Below, in pieces: positions 53,461-64,000 of a stretch of 64,000 nucleotides of DNA (position 1 is its first letter; each line of letters starts with the position of its first letter). This stretch comes from Polyodon spathula. Taxonomy: Eukaryota > Chordata > Actinopteri > Acipenseriformes > Polyodontidae. Position numbers and translations under genes: made by a program. Under the pieces are notes generated by a model. The model was not told the DNA's origin and did no database searches. It worked only from the letters and a program-made list of their open reading frames with translations. The DNA is taken from positions 43,585,554 to 43,649,553 of the forward strand of contig NC_054540.1 of the NCBI RefSeq assembly GCF_017654505.1. Direction: 5' to 3'.

Positions 53461-55600
53461 GAAGGTGGTCACTGACTGAGGGCGGCGATGCTGACACGAG
53501 CCCAGGGCCGAAGGACCCGGCAACCTAAAACACATATGAGGGTTATGACTCGGGGAACCGTCCCTCGGAGGAAGGCGGTCCCGAAAGACCGGGACACGAA
53601 AGGAGATAGAGAGGGAGAGGTACCCGGTGTCTGAGACTTCTGTAAAGAGGCGCTTGTTAGACCCCCAATTTGGTGAGACTTCACGCTGCCTGGGACCTGA
53701 GATAAGAGCAAGGCATAAAGGTTAGTATGAGACTCGAGCATGAGTATTATAGAACAGAGCCTTGAGTGAGGCAAGATAAGCGCAGGAGCTGCGAAAGAAC
53801 AGAGTGTGGCGGGGGGTCCACTCTGTCTCACATGGTGAGAACCCCCCTGAAGGTCAAGGGAGGCTGAAGCCTTCCCTGAGGTCAGGGAAGTGAGATCACT
53901 TGCCCCCCAAAGGATGGACCCCCGGCTCCTCACCAAATCTCCCACACTGGGAGACAAACAAAAGACAGCACATGCCAGCGCATAACAAACAAAAGACCAG
54001 AAGGACAAACGGGACAAACAGGAGGATGGTTAGTAATCTAGAAGGATATGACTATGTGTATACCTGCTGCTCAGTGGAGAGGAAAAAACCCCTTGAGACA
54101 TGCTAGCATTTTTAGAAGGAGCAGCAATTATATCAGGGAAGGATGAATGAATGTAGGAGGAAGACCAGCTCCCCCACATTTTTGATCAGGCTGGGTGGAG
54201 TGGGGGGGGGCTACCATCTGTAGATGATGGTAGATACTGAGCATCTCAAAAACAGCTGAGTAAGGTTGCTTCCTGGCCAGGTCCTTGAAGAGGGGAAGAG
54301 TTGAAATTGGAGAACGTCAGTTGCTACAAAAGGTTTAGGAGGAGGGGGACTCCTGCGAATCCCTCGGAGTGTCAACAAACTGCAGGGGAATGTATATTAA
54401 AGCTGGAGCGTGCGAGCTTCACAGTGATAGCAAACCAGCTTAGAGACTGTATACAATTTGTGGTGTTATACTGCCATCTAGCAGTTATGATTAGAATTAT
54501 CCATTGGCTTGAGTGAAGCCGGGTAGAATATATTTGGTTATTGTGATTAAAATCCTTGTCGGTGTAGAACAACAATTGCGTATTCTTTTAGATTTGAATA
54601 TCTTTGTTACATGTTTTAGGACAGTTAGTCATGTATATAAATACATTAACACAGTATTTAGATGTCACAATTTGACGAGTTGAACGAGCCCTCTCAGATT
54701 GTGAAAGCGCAGCAGCAGCAGCAACACAGAAGATTGCAGTACTGAGGCACGGAGCTCGCAGTACCGGATGAAGCTGCCTGGTCACCATGGTGACTTACCA
54801 CTCCCCGCAGTCTCGCAATAAGGGCGTTGCAGTGGTAGCCATGGACTGAGAGGCGCGGTGGAAAAGTTGCAGAACAGCAGTGTTGTTGGAGCATGTTGTG
54901 ACAGGTCAAAAGCACAAGCCGCCACATGTTGAAATGGAGTATGAACTTGACTGGATAAGTCTTTATAATGTTGAACGTAGCTAATAGAAATCCAGGGCAG
55001 GATCTTCTGAAGGAACGGTAATTTGTGCTGGCTCTGAGAGCAGAGGAGGGGCGCTTGATTGCAAGTGAAGAGTAAAGGAATGTTCAGCTGACAGATCTTT
55101 ATGGTGGATTAAAAAGAGAAGTTATGGTAAGGCAAACGCTGACAACGGGAATGTCAACGTCCTGTTGAAGAAGCTTTAGAGGTTTTAGTGGAGGGCCCTC
55201 TGTCTAATAAAGAAGCGGACGAGTTGAGAAATGAACCTGCGGTTTTGACGGTGCTGTCGCTGGGCTGGAGGCTGGAAAGACTAATGCCGGAGCTCCTGCA
55301 GCCGAATGGAGACGTTGAATGATGGGAAGCAGCACCTGAGCAGGAAGGAAAATATTTGATAATATCTTGGGAGCGCTATGCAGAGAAATGACCTCCAGTG
55401 AAAGGCAACGAAGTGTAGATTACCGGTGAAGCACGAAAAGACGGAGTCTGAGCGTTTGCTACAAAAACTAAACACTAGACAGCAAAGGTGCAAGTGATCA
55501 GGGCTTAAATAGAAAATAGGTACTAATTGACAGGAAATTGGAAGCCCCCTGCTGCACGCCCCCTGAACTACGCTGCCTAACATTTCAAAACCATACAGCT
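53461..55600. other. GC-richer block, possibly an old retroelement; unidentified
   Basis: Base composition is less AT-rich than its surroundings. Several medium open frames exist (minus 53469-54017; minus 54694-54927; minus 55281-55583), but none has a recognisable domain. Could be a decayed element; no terminal repeats were found by eye. Confidence 0.25.
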
Positions 55601-58160
55601 ATATCGGATCAGCTGGCCTTTAAAGAAACCTATATAGTATTGTATACAGTGGTGTTATCAGTTCATTAAATTGAAAACTCGGTGCCTAGCTATAGAGCCA
55701 ATTGTGTATTTGAATGGTCCATATGTATGTGTACACGATATATTGTGTGGTCTTGTCTGCTGTCATATCGGTTCATACTGTGGCAACACCAATGATAGCA
55801 GCTTGTCGCATTACTAATGGTGACTGTCCATCATTCTGCATTCTCGCTTGGCTGTTGTGTGCAGTTGCTATATTGGTAGTGAATGAGCAGACGGTTTTGT
55901 GAGGCAGAAACAGATTTGCGAATTGCTCAAAAAACTGCTATATTCCAATGTCGTGCAACTGCTTTATGCCATTTTGGAATATCTATCATTTTGTGCCAAA
56001 GCACTATTTTTTTGTGAGGCACAAATTTAGCTAGGGGATTGCGTGAAGATTAAAGACCAGGCCCATAGGCCCTTCACCATAGACATAACCAAACAAGATG
56101 GCTGCTTCCGCATCCAGCACTCAAAGAAAATTGTGGACATTTGCCAAGCTTTTTGAGATGTTATAGTAAAAGAATAATGACTTGGATAGCATTATTGAGG
56201 AGTTTGGTGATAAATCGAGTGATCAGAAGATGATTTATCAGTATGCATGACTATGAAGAGATATGGGTGGGATGTGGGACAGGGCTGGAAATCCAGTATT
56301 GAGAGTCATGTTGATATGCAGTGCCTTTTAAACCTTTTTTACTTGAATAAAATTACTTTTAAACCACAAGTATAAAATAAACTGCTATAGTGAAAATAAA
56401 TTAGACCAGATGCGATTGTTTGATATTGCAATTGTGTTATTATATTTTTCTGTGTTTTGGAAGACTTTGATATCGAAATATGCGCAAGATATCGATATAA
56501 AAATTTTCATATCATTGCCGACCACTAGTAAAAATTGCAACTTAAAACTACAACTAGTAATCACTGGACAAAGTGTTTAGGACACATTTGCATGTTAAAT
56601 TCTTCATAACTGCAATACTGTGTCCACGGAATTGCTTCAGCAGGACAAAAACCGATCAGACTGAGACACAACGTTCATCGTGGGATTTGTTTTTTTGTAT
56701 CCAAGAATTTGTTTCAAACTTTCCTCTTACACAAAGTATGGTAGCTAAACAGTTTATTGAATTTAACGATGCATAAAGTCAGGACATTCATTCCGTGTAA
56801 CTGTTTCCGATGAAATGTGTTAAATACAGTGGTGGCTGGAGGCCGAAATGTTTGGTTGTTCACACCTCAGATGCAAGTGAGGAGGTGGGGTCCAGGATAG
56901 GGATCAAACAAACAGTAAAAAAAATAGTATTTTATAAAAACCTAGGGAAAAAAAAAGCCTGACTCAGCTATCAACAAGATTAAAAAATATATAATATAAT
57001 ATATTATAAAAATAATATTAAAATAGTACAAATATACTGTACGGTATATTTAATAACCGATTACTCCAAACAGGCATTAGTGGTTGGTAAATTAACAAAA
57101 ATTGTAGAACACAGCAAGATATTACTGAGCTTAAGTTAAAGCAGCAGCCTCGGGAGAAAAAGGGACAGACAGTGCAAAATAAAAGCAGATTAAAACTGCG
57201 AAAAGAACAAAGTTGAACAAATATGACAAATAACATTAATTTAAAAGTTAGACGAAGTTAGACAAAGATAATTAGATTTAATTTTATTTTACTATTTAAG
57301 CAGCTTTAACGTTTACTGTTTTTCCACAAAGTAACACACCATGCAAGACTGAGACAGCCGAAGTCCTGCTGCTCATATTTATAGCCTTTGTTGTCTTGGC
57401 ACATGCATGCTGATCACCTGGTCACTATGTTCGCTAACCGGCTGCGCTCCATCCAGACATTTTTAAGCCAATCATTGCCAGTCCTGGCTGATGTCTGGCT
57501 GCTCCATTAAACAGATAGGTTGAACGGCATTGTTCATGTGCCGATGTCACGTGAGAGGGGGAAATTGAACGCACATCAACCAGAAGAAGGGAAGTGTAAT
57601 TCATTAATAAGATACTCAGGGTTTGGCGAGCAAGCGAACACTTAGCTGTCTGTCCCTGGTTGAATATACTTTCAATATACTTTGAATGCCAGTTAATTGC
57701 AACAATGCTCATATGATATTTGTATTACATTTTGTAGCTTATAAATAAACAAATATATTTAGTTTTACTTTTCAAGTCTTCATTTTGCTTTCTGTGTTAC
57801 TCAAGGCTCTGATATATTGCATCTTTTGAACAAATAGGGTATGTTAAATAAATGATGAAGTGACATGTATTTTAGTTGCATTTATTTGCATTGAACTGGG
57901 AACAATGGACGCTGTTTTGTATTAAAATACAATAATGCGTTGAAATACTTTTTAACTGTGTTGGAGTTTAATTTACCCTGAGATATATTCAATTAAAATC
58001 TTATAATATACCTCACAAAGTGTAGCCGTTAGATAGATATTAATTAACACTTCTTTGATATTTCATGGTAAGCACTGTGCTGTTCATTTTATGGAAATTA
58101 TTGATTGAAAGTTCCTATTCCTCTTTTAAAAATAAAACAACGCAAACATAAACACAGCAT
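55601..58160. other. No gene recognised
   Basis: AT-rich region downstream of the VSIG1-like gene. Fragments such as CAAACAAGATGGCTGCTTCC (56090) and CAGTGGTGGCTGGAGGCCG (56828) look like dispersed repeats but could not be assigned. Confidence 0.3.
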
Positions 58161-58171
58161 TTTTTAAAATA

Positions 58172-58182
58172 TTTATTTTATT
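58172..58182 (-). terminator. Candidate polyadenylation signal of the VSIG1-like gene
   Basis: Two overlapping AATAAA hexamers on the minus strand, followed within 30 bases by a T/GT-rich stretch (TGCTGTGTTTATGTTTGCG). This implies a 3' UTR of about 1.2 kb after the stop. No better signal was seen nearer the stop codon. Confidence 0.4.
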
Positions 58183-59351
58183 TTCAATGACAGTGAAACA
58201 TGCTGTCCCAAACAAAGCCACCCTTGTTATCAACATAACATTGTAACATGCATAATCAGGCATAATCATATTGGAGTATTTTCTTAACTGTTAATTGAAC
58301 TTAATTGAATATGAAATCTTAAAAAATGTAAATAAAATAAAATTAAAACACCATTGGAAGAGCTTGTTACCAGAACACTTAAAAAACAACTGTAAAGCAA
58401 ACAGTCAGTAAACTACAGGGCAGCCATGGCTAGCTATAAAAATGATATAGTGTGATGCGCTGTAATCTGCAGCGTAACTGGGGTCAATGTGCTCAGGGGT
58501 TTGGTTAACCCATTTTGAACACTATAAGGAGTTATCTGATTTAAAACTGGAACTTCACAGATTACTTCTGAAATACTATTTTTCACCAGCAGGTGTCACA
58601 TGCTGAAGCTCATGTTACCAACAGAACTAAGCATCCATTGCATTGAAGTCCCAGGTTTTATAAAGTTTCACTGTATCATTGCGGATATGCTGAAGCCTTC
58701 AGTAGATCAGCAGTGAGTGAATAGCTGGCCACGGCTGTGCTGTCTATTAGTCATGTCAATGAGAGGCTCTTTAAATCACCCATGGAGGGGAACAACTGCA
58801 GGATACATACAGCTAAACGGTCAGCCAACGTTCAAGTAATAAAAGAGCGAGCAGCTTCAAATGTTCCCTTGTCTTTTTTATGATATATGAAACTATGGTG
58901 AGTGATTCTGGGTTCCATAGATCGAATATTGAGTTAAATTTTCCCTATATCTGAGTGTATCTGTCTGTGAGCTTGACTGGGAATTACAATTGCCCACACT
59001 GAACAACTTCCTCATGTGACAAAATGACTCTTCCACTTGGCTGGTCCCATCTACTCACCCTATTGGCTGGAATGAGATCTGTTCAGTGCTAGGCAGCTAT
59101 AATCTTACAGACAGACTCAAAGCAAGTCCCAAGCCAGGTAAAGACAGATATAGAGAACAAATGCTAATAACTCAATACTAGAGCATCAAAACCTAGAACT
59201 CATCAAAATGATTGCAAACATCCTTCAAAGAAGGGAAAGGTGAACAGACTCATAAAATGACATTTGAAGCTACTGGCTTTTTACAATCGCCCTGCATCAC
59301 CTCAGTGCTGGCCTGCTGGGTTTGCATAGCCCCCTGTTCCTCTCGCCCCTC
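58183..59351 (-). other. Probable 3' UTR of the VSIG1-like gene
   Basis: No splice acceptor or coding exon was seen between the stop codon at 59352 and the AATAAA pair at 58172-58182, so this stretch most likely is 3' UTR. Inference only. Confidence 0.35.
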
Positions 59352-59511
59352 TTATGCTTCCACAGATGTACTGTTCTGCAGATCCTCCTGCTCCTCCCCC
59401 AGAACACGGGGCTCCTCCTTCTGGACCTCCACAGCATGGGCCTGGACAGGAGCCGTCTCCACAGTGGGGATATCTTGATACCTCACAGCACTATCGCTTT
59501 GAGCTTTTGTC
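59352..59511 (-). CDS. vsig1: VSIG1-like last coding exon: acidic cytoplasmic tail
   Basis: Acceptor TTACTTAACAAAAG, phase 2, 52 codons and TAA at 59354-59352. It reads TKAQSDSAVRYQDIPTVETA followed by a Glu/Val/Gln-rich tail ending STSVEA. Glu-rich tails are usual in VSIG1. The phase join to the transmembrane exon (CA + G) makes a Gln codon. Confidence 0.8.
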
Positions 59512-62500
59512 CTTTTGTTAAGTAAATAGAAACATTCATATCAGTTCCATCTGTGTATACAGTATTGTGAGATTTGCCTCAGTAATACATTGTAATGTAC
59601 AAGTCTGCCTTTGCTTTATCCACAGCCACACTATTTAGATTATGAGGCATACATTATGAAATAATAAGTATAATAATTATGACATGGTAACTACCGATGG
59701 AATAAGTGAGTAGTAACATGGAAATGGCCTCAACCCTGCTGTTACTATGTTATAAGCCGGTTACTGTGCAAGAGCAGGTACCATTGGTAACTACCGATGT
59801 ATTACAATGTAATTACATGACATTCCCTGCAGTCTGGTGGTACCCTATTTTTTATGAAGTTTTGAATTTAATAGGGTCAGTTTTTATTTGCCTTGTGTAA
59901 TACAGCGAAGAAAACTTCAGATCATCTCATATCATCCCACAAGCAAGATTGTCAACTCAGCATTGCCAGGATTCAGAGCAGGGAGCTCCTTTGCACATTA
60001 CTTTTCTGCTCTCCACACAGTAGTGCCTTTACTAGGTGAATTGCTGGGGACTTGAATTGCTGTCAGTCTTAAGAGGGTTTCCCTGTATTTGTGTGCACAA
60101 GGCTGGCTGTTTAGTTTAGCTGAGGCACCTCAGTGTTGCTTGATATGTAGCAATAAATAAAGACAGATGTGTATATTGTGTAGTTAATCAGAATTAGCTA
60201 GATTGGGCAAATTAGGTGGCAATTTGTATACCTTACACAACAGGGCATTTCATGAGTGGTAGAGCTTCGGCACATCTATTGAAAAATGTCACGCATGCAA
60301 CATAAGTAATGTGTACCCTGTGTACTGTGTGATCCTTGTGCTTTATGCACATGACGGAACACTTTAATTTAACATGCCTTGTATAATGCACGTTTGCTTA
60401 ACGGACACTTGTTGTATAGCTCACAGAGGAGTAAAGAATATGACTATCAATCAAACTTTAAACTTACTTTAACTATATACAGTTATGGCCAACATTTTTG
60501 CACCAGCTACAATTTTAGGATTGAGACATATTTTTTTTTAAAAACAACAGCTATATGAACATAATTTAGATCTTTTATTTAACCTCAAGTAATCAAAGAA
60601 AATACAAAATGATATCACAAAGTATTGCACTTACTGCAGTTCAGTACCAGCGGATTTATTCTTGTTATATTTCCCCTTCTTCTTGCTTGAGATAAACCAG
60701 ACAACCGTCCCTATAATGACTGCAATCACAACAGCCCCGATCACGGCTCCAACGATAGCTCCTTCATGTGCACCTGTGATATTATGTGATATTATTGCAT
60801 TGTAGGAAATACTTTGTCCTACAACAGACAAAGGGGCCGGTTATTCCCTGTGCTATAATAACAAGGCATGACTTATTTAATTTTAGTACACTGCAAAATT
60901 CTATTCTCACACTTTATATATTTTTCATTTTACATGTATTTGTATTTTTCATGTCCCTTTAAACTGGGATATTTAAATGGAAAATCGGGCCCATTGTGAG
61001 TCTGCACATGTGTGCAATGAGTACATCATTTGAAACATATGTGGTCAGTGGAATTTTAATATCAAATCTGTAAAGACATCATTTGGGACTTTTGCCGTTT
61101 GAGAGCTATCAAAACAAAACATGGTGAAAAGATTATTTTTTGTGATTTGTCAATAGTGGGCATTTACATAATAGATCAACAGTTTGTCATACAGTAGTTT
61201 ATAATAGTTTACCGTACTGTGTTCTTTACCATGTTCATCTATGCTTTGTTGTACAACAAAGGGTGGCAGTATTAGATCCACCGCTGTTTAGATAATGAAA
61301 TGACTTCCTGGTATATCTCAGTAAACAAGTGACTGATAAGCCCAGCAGTCTAATTGTGGATTGAATCCAGACTGGATTGTGCTATCGATATTGAAGGTCA
61401 GGTAGAATGGGTCTGATTGTGCAGCTCTGAGTTAAATGCATGTGGAGAGCAGGCTCCCAGTGAGGTGCAGTGACACTGAGTTAAATGCATGTGGAGAGCT
61501 GGCTCCCAGTGAGATCCATTGACAATGAAATGCATGTGGAGACCAGGCTCACAGTGAGATGAGGGGATACTGAGTTAAATGCATGTGGAGAGCAGGCTCA
61601 CAGTGAGATGCAGTGACACTGAGTCCAGCCATTACCTTCAGAGAGCTCCACTGTGCAGATAGAGAACCCCTGGCTGTTGGAAGCATTGCACTGATAAGTA
61701 CCGGTTTCAAACTGGGACAGATTTCCAATCGTCATACTGCCAGTTATGATATCTGAGAAAAAAAGAACACGTTTTTGCTAAATCAAAAAATAAATAGACA
61801 CTGAAAATGAAAGGAAAAGCATCAATTTGTTACTGATAAGAAAATTTACTCAAAAGCATGAAAGCATGCTGTTCTTCACAATAAATGTTAAATAAGCAAA
61901 AAAAAAAGCAGTTATTTAAGAAGATTCATTAGGAATTATTATTCTTTCAAAAGTAATAGATATGAAATAGTAATCATTGATATACCATCGTATTGTTGAG
62001 TTGCATAACATTTTAAACACAATCTGTATTTACGATACCATGCCATACCATACCACACTATACCACACCACACCACACTATTCCATACCATACTATACCA
62101 CACCACACTATTCCATACCATACTATACTATACCACACCACACTATTCCATACCATACTATACCACACCACACTATTCCATACCATACCACACTATACCA
62201 CACACTATTCCATACCATACTATACCACACCACACTATTCCATACCATACCACACTATACCAAACCACACCACACTATTCCATACCACACTATACCACAC
62301 CACACTATTCCATACCATACCATACCATACCACAATACACCACACCACACTATTTCATACCATACCACACTACACCACACACTATTCCATACCAAACCAC
62401 ACCACACTACACAACACCACACTATTCCATACCATACCACACTATACCACACACTATTCCATACCATACTATACCACACCACACTATTCCATACCATACC

Positions 62501-64000
62501 ACACTATACCACACCACACCACACTATTCCATACCATACTATACCACACCACACTATTCCATACCATACCACACTATACCACACCACACCACACTATTCC
62601 ATACCACACTATACCACACCACACTATTCCATACCATACCATACCATACCACAATACACCACACCACACTATTTCATACCATACCACACTACACCACACA
62701 CTATTCCATACCAAACCACACCACACTACACAACACCACACTATTCCATGCCATACCACACCACACTACACTACACCACACACTATTCCATACCATACCA
62801 CACTACACTACGCCACACACTATTCCATACCATACCACACTACACCACACCACACACTATTCCATACCATACCACACTACACCACACTATTCCATACCAT
62901 ACCTCACTACACCACACTATTCCATACCAAAACACACCACACTACACTATTCCATACCACAGTACACCACACCACACCACACTATTCCATACCATACCAC
63001 ACACACCACACCACACTATTCCATACCATACCACACTACACCACACCACACTATTCCATACCATACCACACTACACTACACCACACACTATTCCATACCA
63101 TACCACACTACACCACACCACACACTATTCCATACCATACCACACTACACCACACTATTCCATACCACAACACACCACACCACACTATTCCATACCACAA
63201 TACACCACACCACACCACACCACACCACACTATTCCATACCACACCACACTATTCCATACCACACCATACTATACCACACCACACCACACCACACCACAC
63301 TATTCCATACCACATCACACCACACTATTCCATACCATACTATACCACACCAATTTCATTTATATCCCCTTCGGTCACAATTTTTGAATTACAATTTTAG
63401 GAATTTTGGAAGAGTTTGTGTGAACTCTATGAAGAAAGTCAAAACTTTAAAAAATAACACTGTGAATTTAAAATATATACATACATAGGAAACTTAACAT
63501 GGTACACTTATAAACACAGTGATTGAAGGGGATACAGCAACCTTCATGTACAAGCATCCCGGGACGCATTACAAAATCAACAACAAGCCAAAAGAGCTAT
63601 TGGAAATTAAGAGTTACCCATTTGTCCCAGTGGTTTTGTGGCAACCCCATCATTGATTTTACTCCAGGTATAGGTAGGGGCGGGGTTTCCTTGCTGTGAG
63701 TGACAGGACAGGGATACCCGGTGACCTGATTCTGGTGTCCCATGGATGGCACAAAGTGGTTTTGATGGCTCGACTTCAAGGAAGAAACATTGATCAGTGT
63801 CAAACAGGCTGGAGCCTCAAAGCAAGAACAACTTGCCCAGACAGAGAAAGACAGATCTAATTCTGACAAAGAGACCTCAGCAGAGTGGATTACCTTCACT
63901 ACATGTTCAGATTGTTCAAATTGCCACTGCAAGAATTAACTGTGTCTAAGAAATATGATCATATCACACCGGATTGGCTCTCACTACACTGACTTACGGT
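59352..64000 (-). CDS. vsig1: VSIG1/CTX-like cell-surface Ig protein, four 3' exons, 5' end not in window
   Basis: Members of this family are type I membrane adhesion proteins with a V-type and a C2-type Ig domain; VSIG1 is a junctional protein of gastric and germ cells. Four exons chain with perfect GT-AG sites and phases (1,1,1,2): half C2 domain (63618-63773), second half (61636-61752), transmembrane (60635-60773), tail (59352-59511, stop TAA). A consensus donor (ACC, GTAAGT) at 63997 suggests the V exon ends three bases inside the window. The PSKPLCAIHG start, the YTWSK and YQCNASNSQG motifs and the split Ig exon favour VSIG1 over GPA33 or CXADR. Paralogue is an inference. Confidence 0.8.
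60481..60625. mobile_element. Tc1-like terminal fragment abutting a splice donor
   Basis: ACAGTTATGGCCAACATTTT begins the fragment, followed by TTTAGGATTGAGACATATTT and TTTAGATCTTTTATTTAACC. The inner part matches 18520-18640. The opening resembles the terminal repeat of common fish Tc1 elements. It lies in the VSIG1-like intron, ending about 10 bases from the donor at 60634. Confidence 0.6.
60635..60773 (-). CDS. vsig1: VSIG1-like exon: transmembrane helix
   Basis: Acceptor ATATCACAG, donor GTAAGT, phase 1 to 2. After GAHEG it reads AIVGAVIGAVVIAVIIGTVV then WFISSKKKGKYNKNKSAG, a Gly/Ala/Val/Ile helix followed by a basic stop-transfer segment. A Tc1-like terminal fragment begins within about 10-20 bases of the donor. 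Confidence 0.88.
61425..61624. repeat. 45-49-bp minisatellite, 4 copies, next to a splice donor
   Basis: AAATGCATGTGGAGAGCAGG recurs at about 61434, 61483, 61528 and 61577, with CAGTGAGATGCAGTGACACT between. The last partial unit ends about 12 bases from the donor of the Ig exon at 61636. Confidence 0.9.
61636..61752 (-). CDS. vsig1: VSIG1-like exon: second half of the C2-type Ig domain
   Basis: Acceptor TTTTTTTCTCAG, donor GTAATG, phase 1 to 1. It reads IITGSMTIGNLSQFETGTYQ then CNASNSQGFSICTVELSE. The Y-x-C motif (TYQC) is the F-strand Cys of the Ig fold. The second Cys (SICTVEL) pairs with the extra Cys of the preceding exon in this family. A tandem repeat stops about a dozen bases past its donor. 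Confidence 0.87.
62036..63352. repeat. Pentameric satellite, about 1.3 kb, almost G-free on the plus strand
   Basis: Built from 5-base words CCATA, CCACA, CTATA, CTATT and ACCAC in changing order, with higher-order repetition (a block of about 300 bases near 62215-62420 recurs near 62535-62740). The plus strand has only a handful of G. A 503-codon His/Tyr/Pro/Thr frame is an artefact. It lies in the intron between the two Ig half-domain exons. Confidence 0.95.
63618..63773 (-). CDS. vsig1: VSIG1-like exon: first half of the C2-type Ig domain
   Basis: Acceptor TTTCTTCCTTGAAG, donor GTAACT, phase 1 to 1. It reads EPSKPLCAIHGTPESGHRVS then LSCHSQQGNPAPTYTWSK. The Cys of LSC is the B-strand disulphide partner and the Trp of YTWSK is the core C-strand Trp. 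The CxxHG cysteine is the extra cysteine typical of the CTX/VSIG group. Confidence 0.85.
63992..63999 (-). other. vsig1: Splice donor at window edge (probable V-type exon)
   Basis: On the minus strand the window begins ACC then GTAAGTC, a strong U1 consensus. Only three exon bases are inside the window, so the identity of the exon is inferred from position and from the phase-1 acceptor of the next exon. Confidence 0.4.

Noticed and set aside
53461..55600. Endogenous retrovirus or DIRS-like element
   Set aside because: Composition and open frames are suggestive, but no reverse transcriptase, recombinase, zinc knuckle or terminal repeat was found.
61977..63488. 503-codon His/Tyr/Pro/Thr frame
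   Set aside because: Produced by a 5-bp satellite lacking G; it lies in the intron between two phase-matched Ig exons.

Overview
The window looks like a repeat-rich piece of a vertebrate genome, most likely a ray-finned fish. The evidence is multi-exon genes with GT-AG introns, Tc1-like, hAT-like and Ty3/gypsy remnants, and CR1 LINEs ending in a TGTTCTTA repeat. A non-teleost lineage (sturgeon, gar, bowfin, bichir) is only a guess from the CR1 3' end. There is no prokaryotic, tRNA, rRNA or CRISPR feature.

Two real host genes are seen, both on the minus strand. (1) A synaptotagmin-like gene (Slp/SYTL family, closest to SYTL2) runs from its start codon at 32821 leftward to at least 3913. Eleven coding exons were placed by hand from splice sites, reading phase and family motifs: the Rab-binding SHD (32.8 and 32.1 kb), a Ser/acidic linker (31.3 to 19.5 kb) and an apparently complete C2A domain (19.3, 16.5 and 4.0 kb). 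C2B should lie left of position 1 or was missed. (2) A VSIG1/CTX-like cell-surface Ig protein occupies the right end. Its C2-type Ig domain is split over exons at 63.7 and 61.7 kb, the transmembrane exon is at 60.7 kb and the last coding exon at 59.4 kb. Its V-type exon appears to end at the window's right edge.

Most other sequence is repetitive. At 6.1-11.8 kb a decayed Ty3/gypsy element contains a young minus-strand LTR element and ends in a 277-bp LTR palindrome. At 14-18 kb there are hAT and Tc1 remnants and solo LTRs. A 42-bp minisatellite of about 4 kb fills 20.8-24.9 kb and abuts a truncated CR1. A second minus-strand LTR element with an exact 5-bp target duplication and a nested CR1 lies at 35.45-38.62 kb. 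A Tc1 pseudogene, a LINE tail and a TIR element carrying an unclassified transposase-like ORF lie at 41.8-45.7 kb. A long 5'-truncated CR1 lies at 49.3-51.7 kb, and a nearly G-free 5-bp satellite fills a VSIG1-like intron at 62.0-63.35 kb.

The most striking pattern is that minisatellites overlap or touch splice junctions of both host genes. In the SYTL gene an exact 46-bp x 12 array ends in the true C2A splice acceptor and repeats a copy of it in every unit. Another array duplicates an exon end and its donor. In the VSIG1-like gene an array stops about a dozen bases from a donor.
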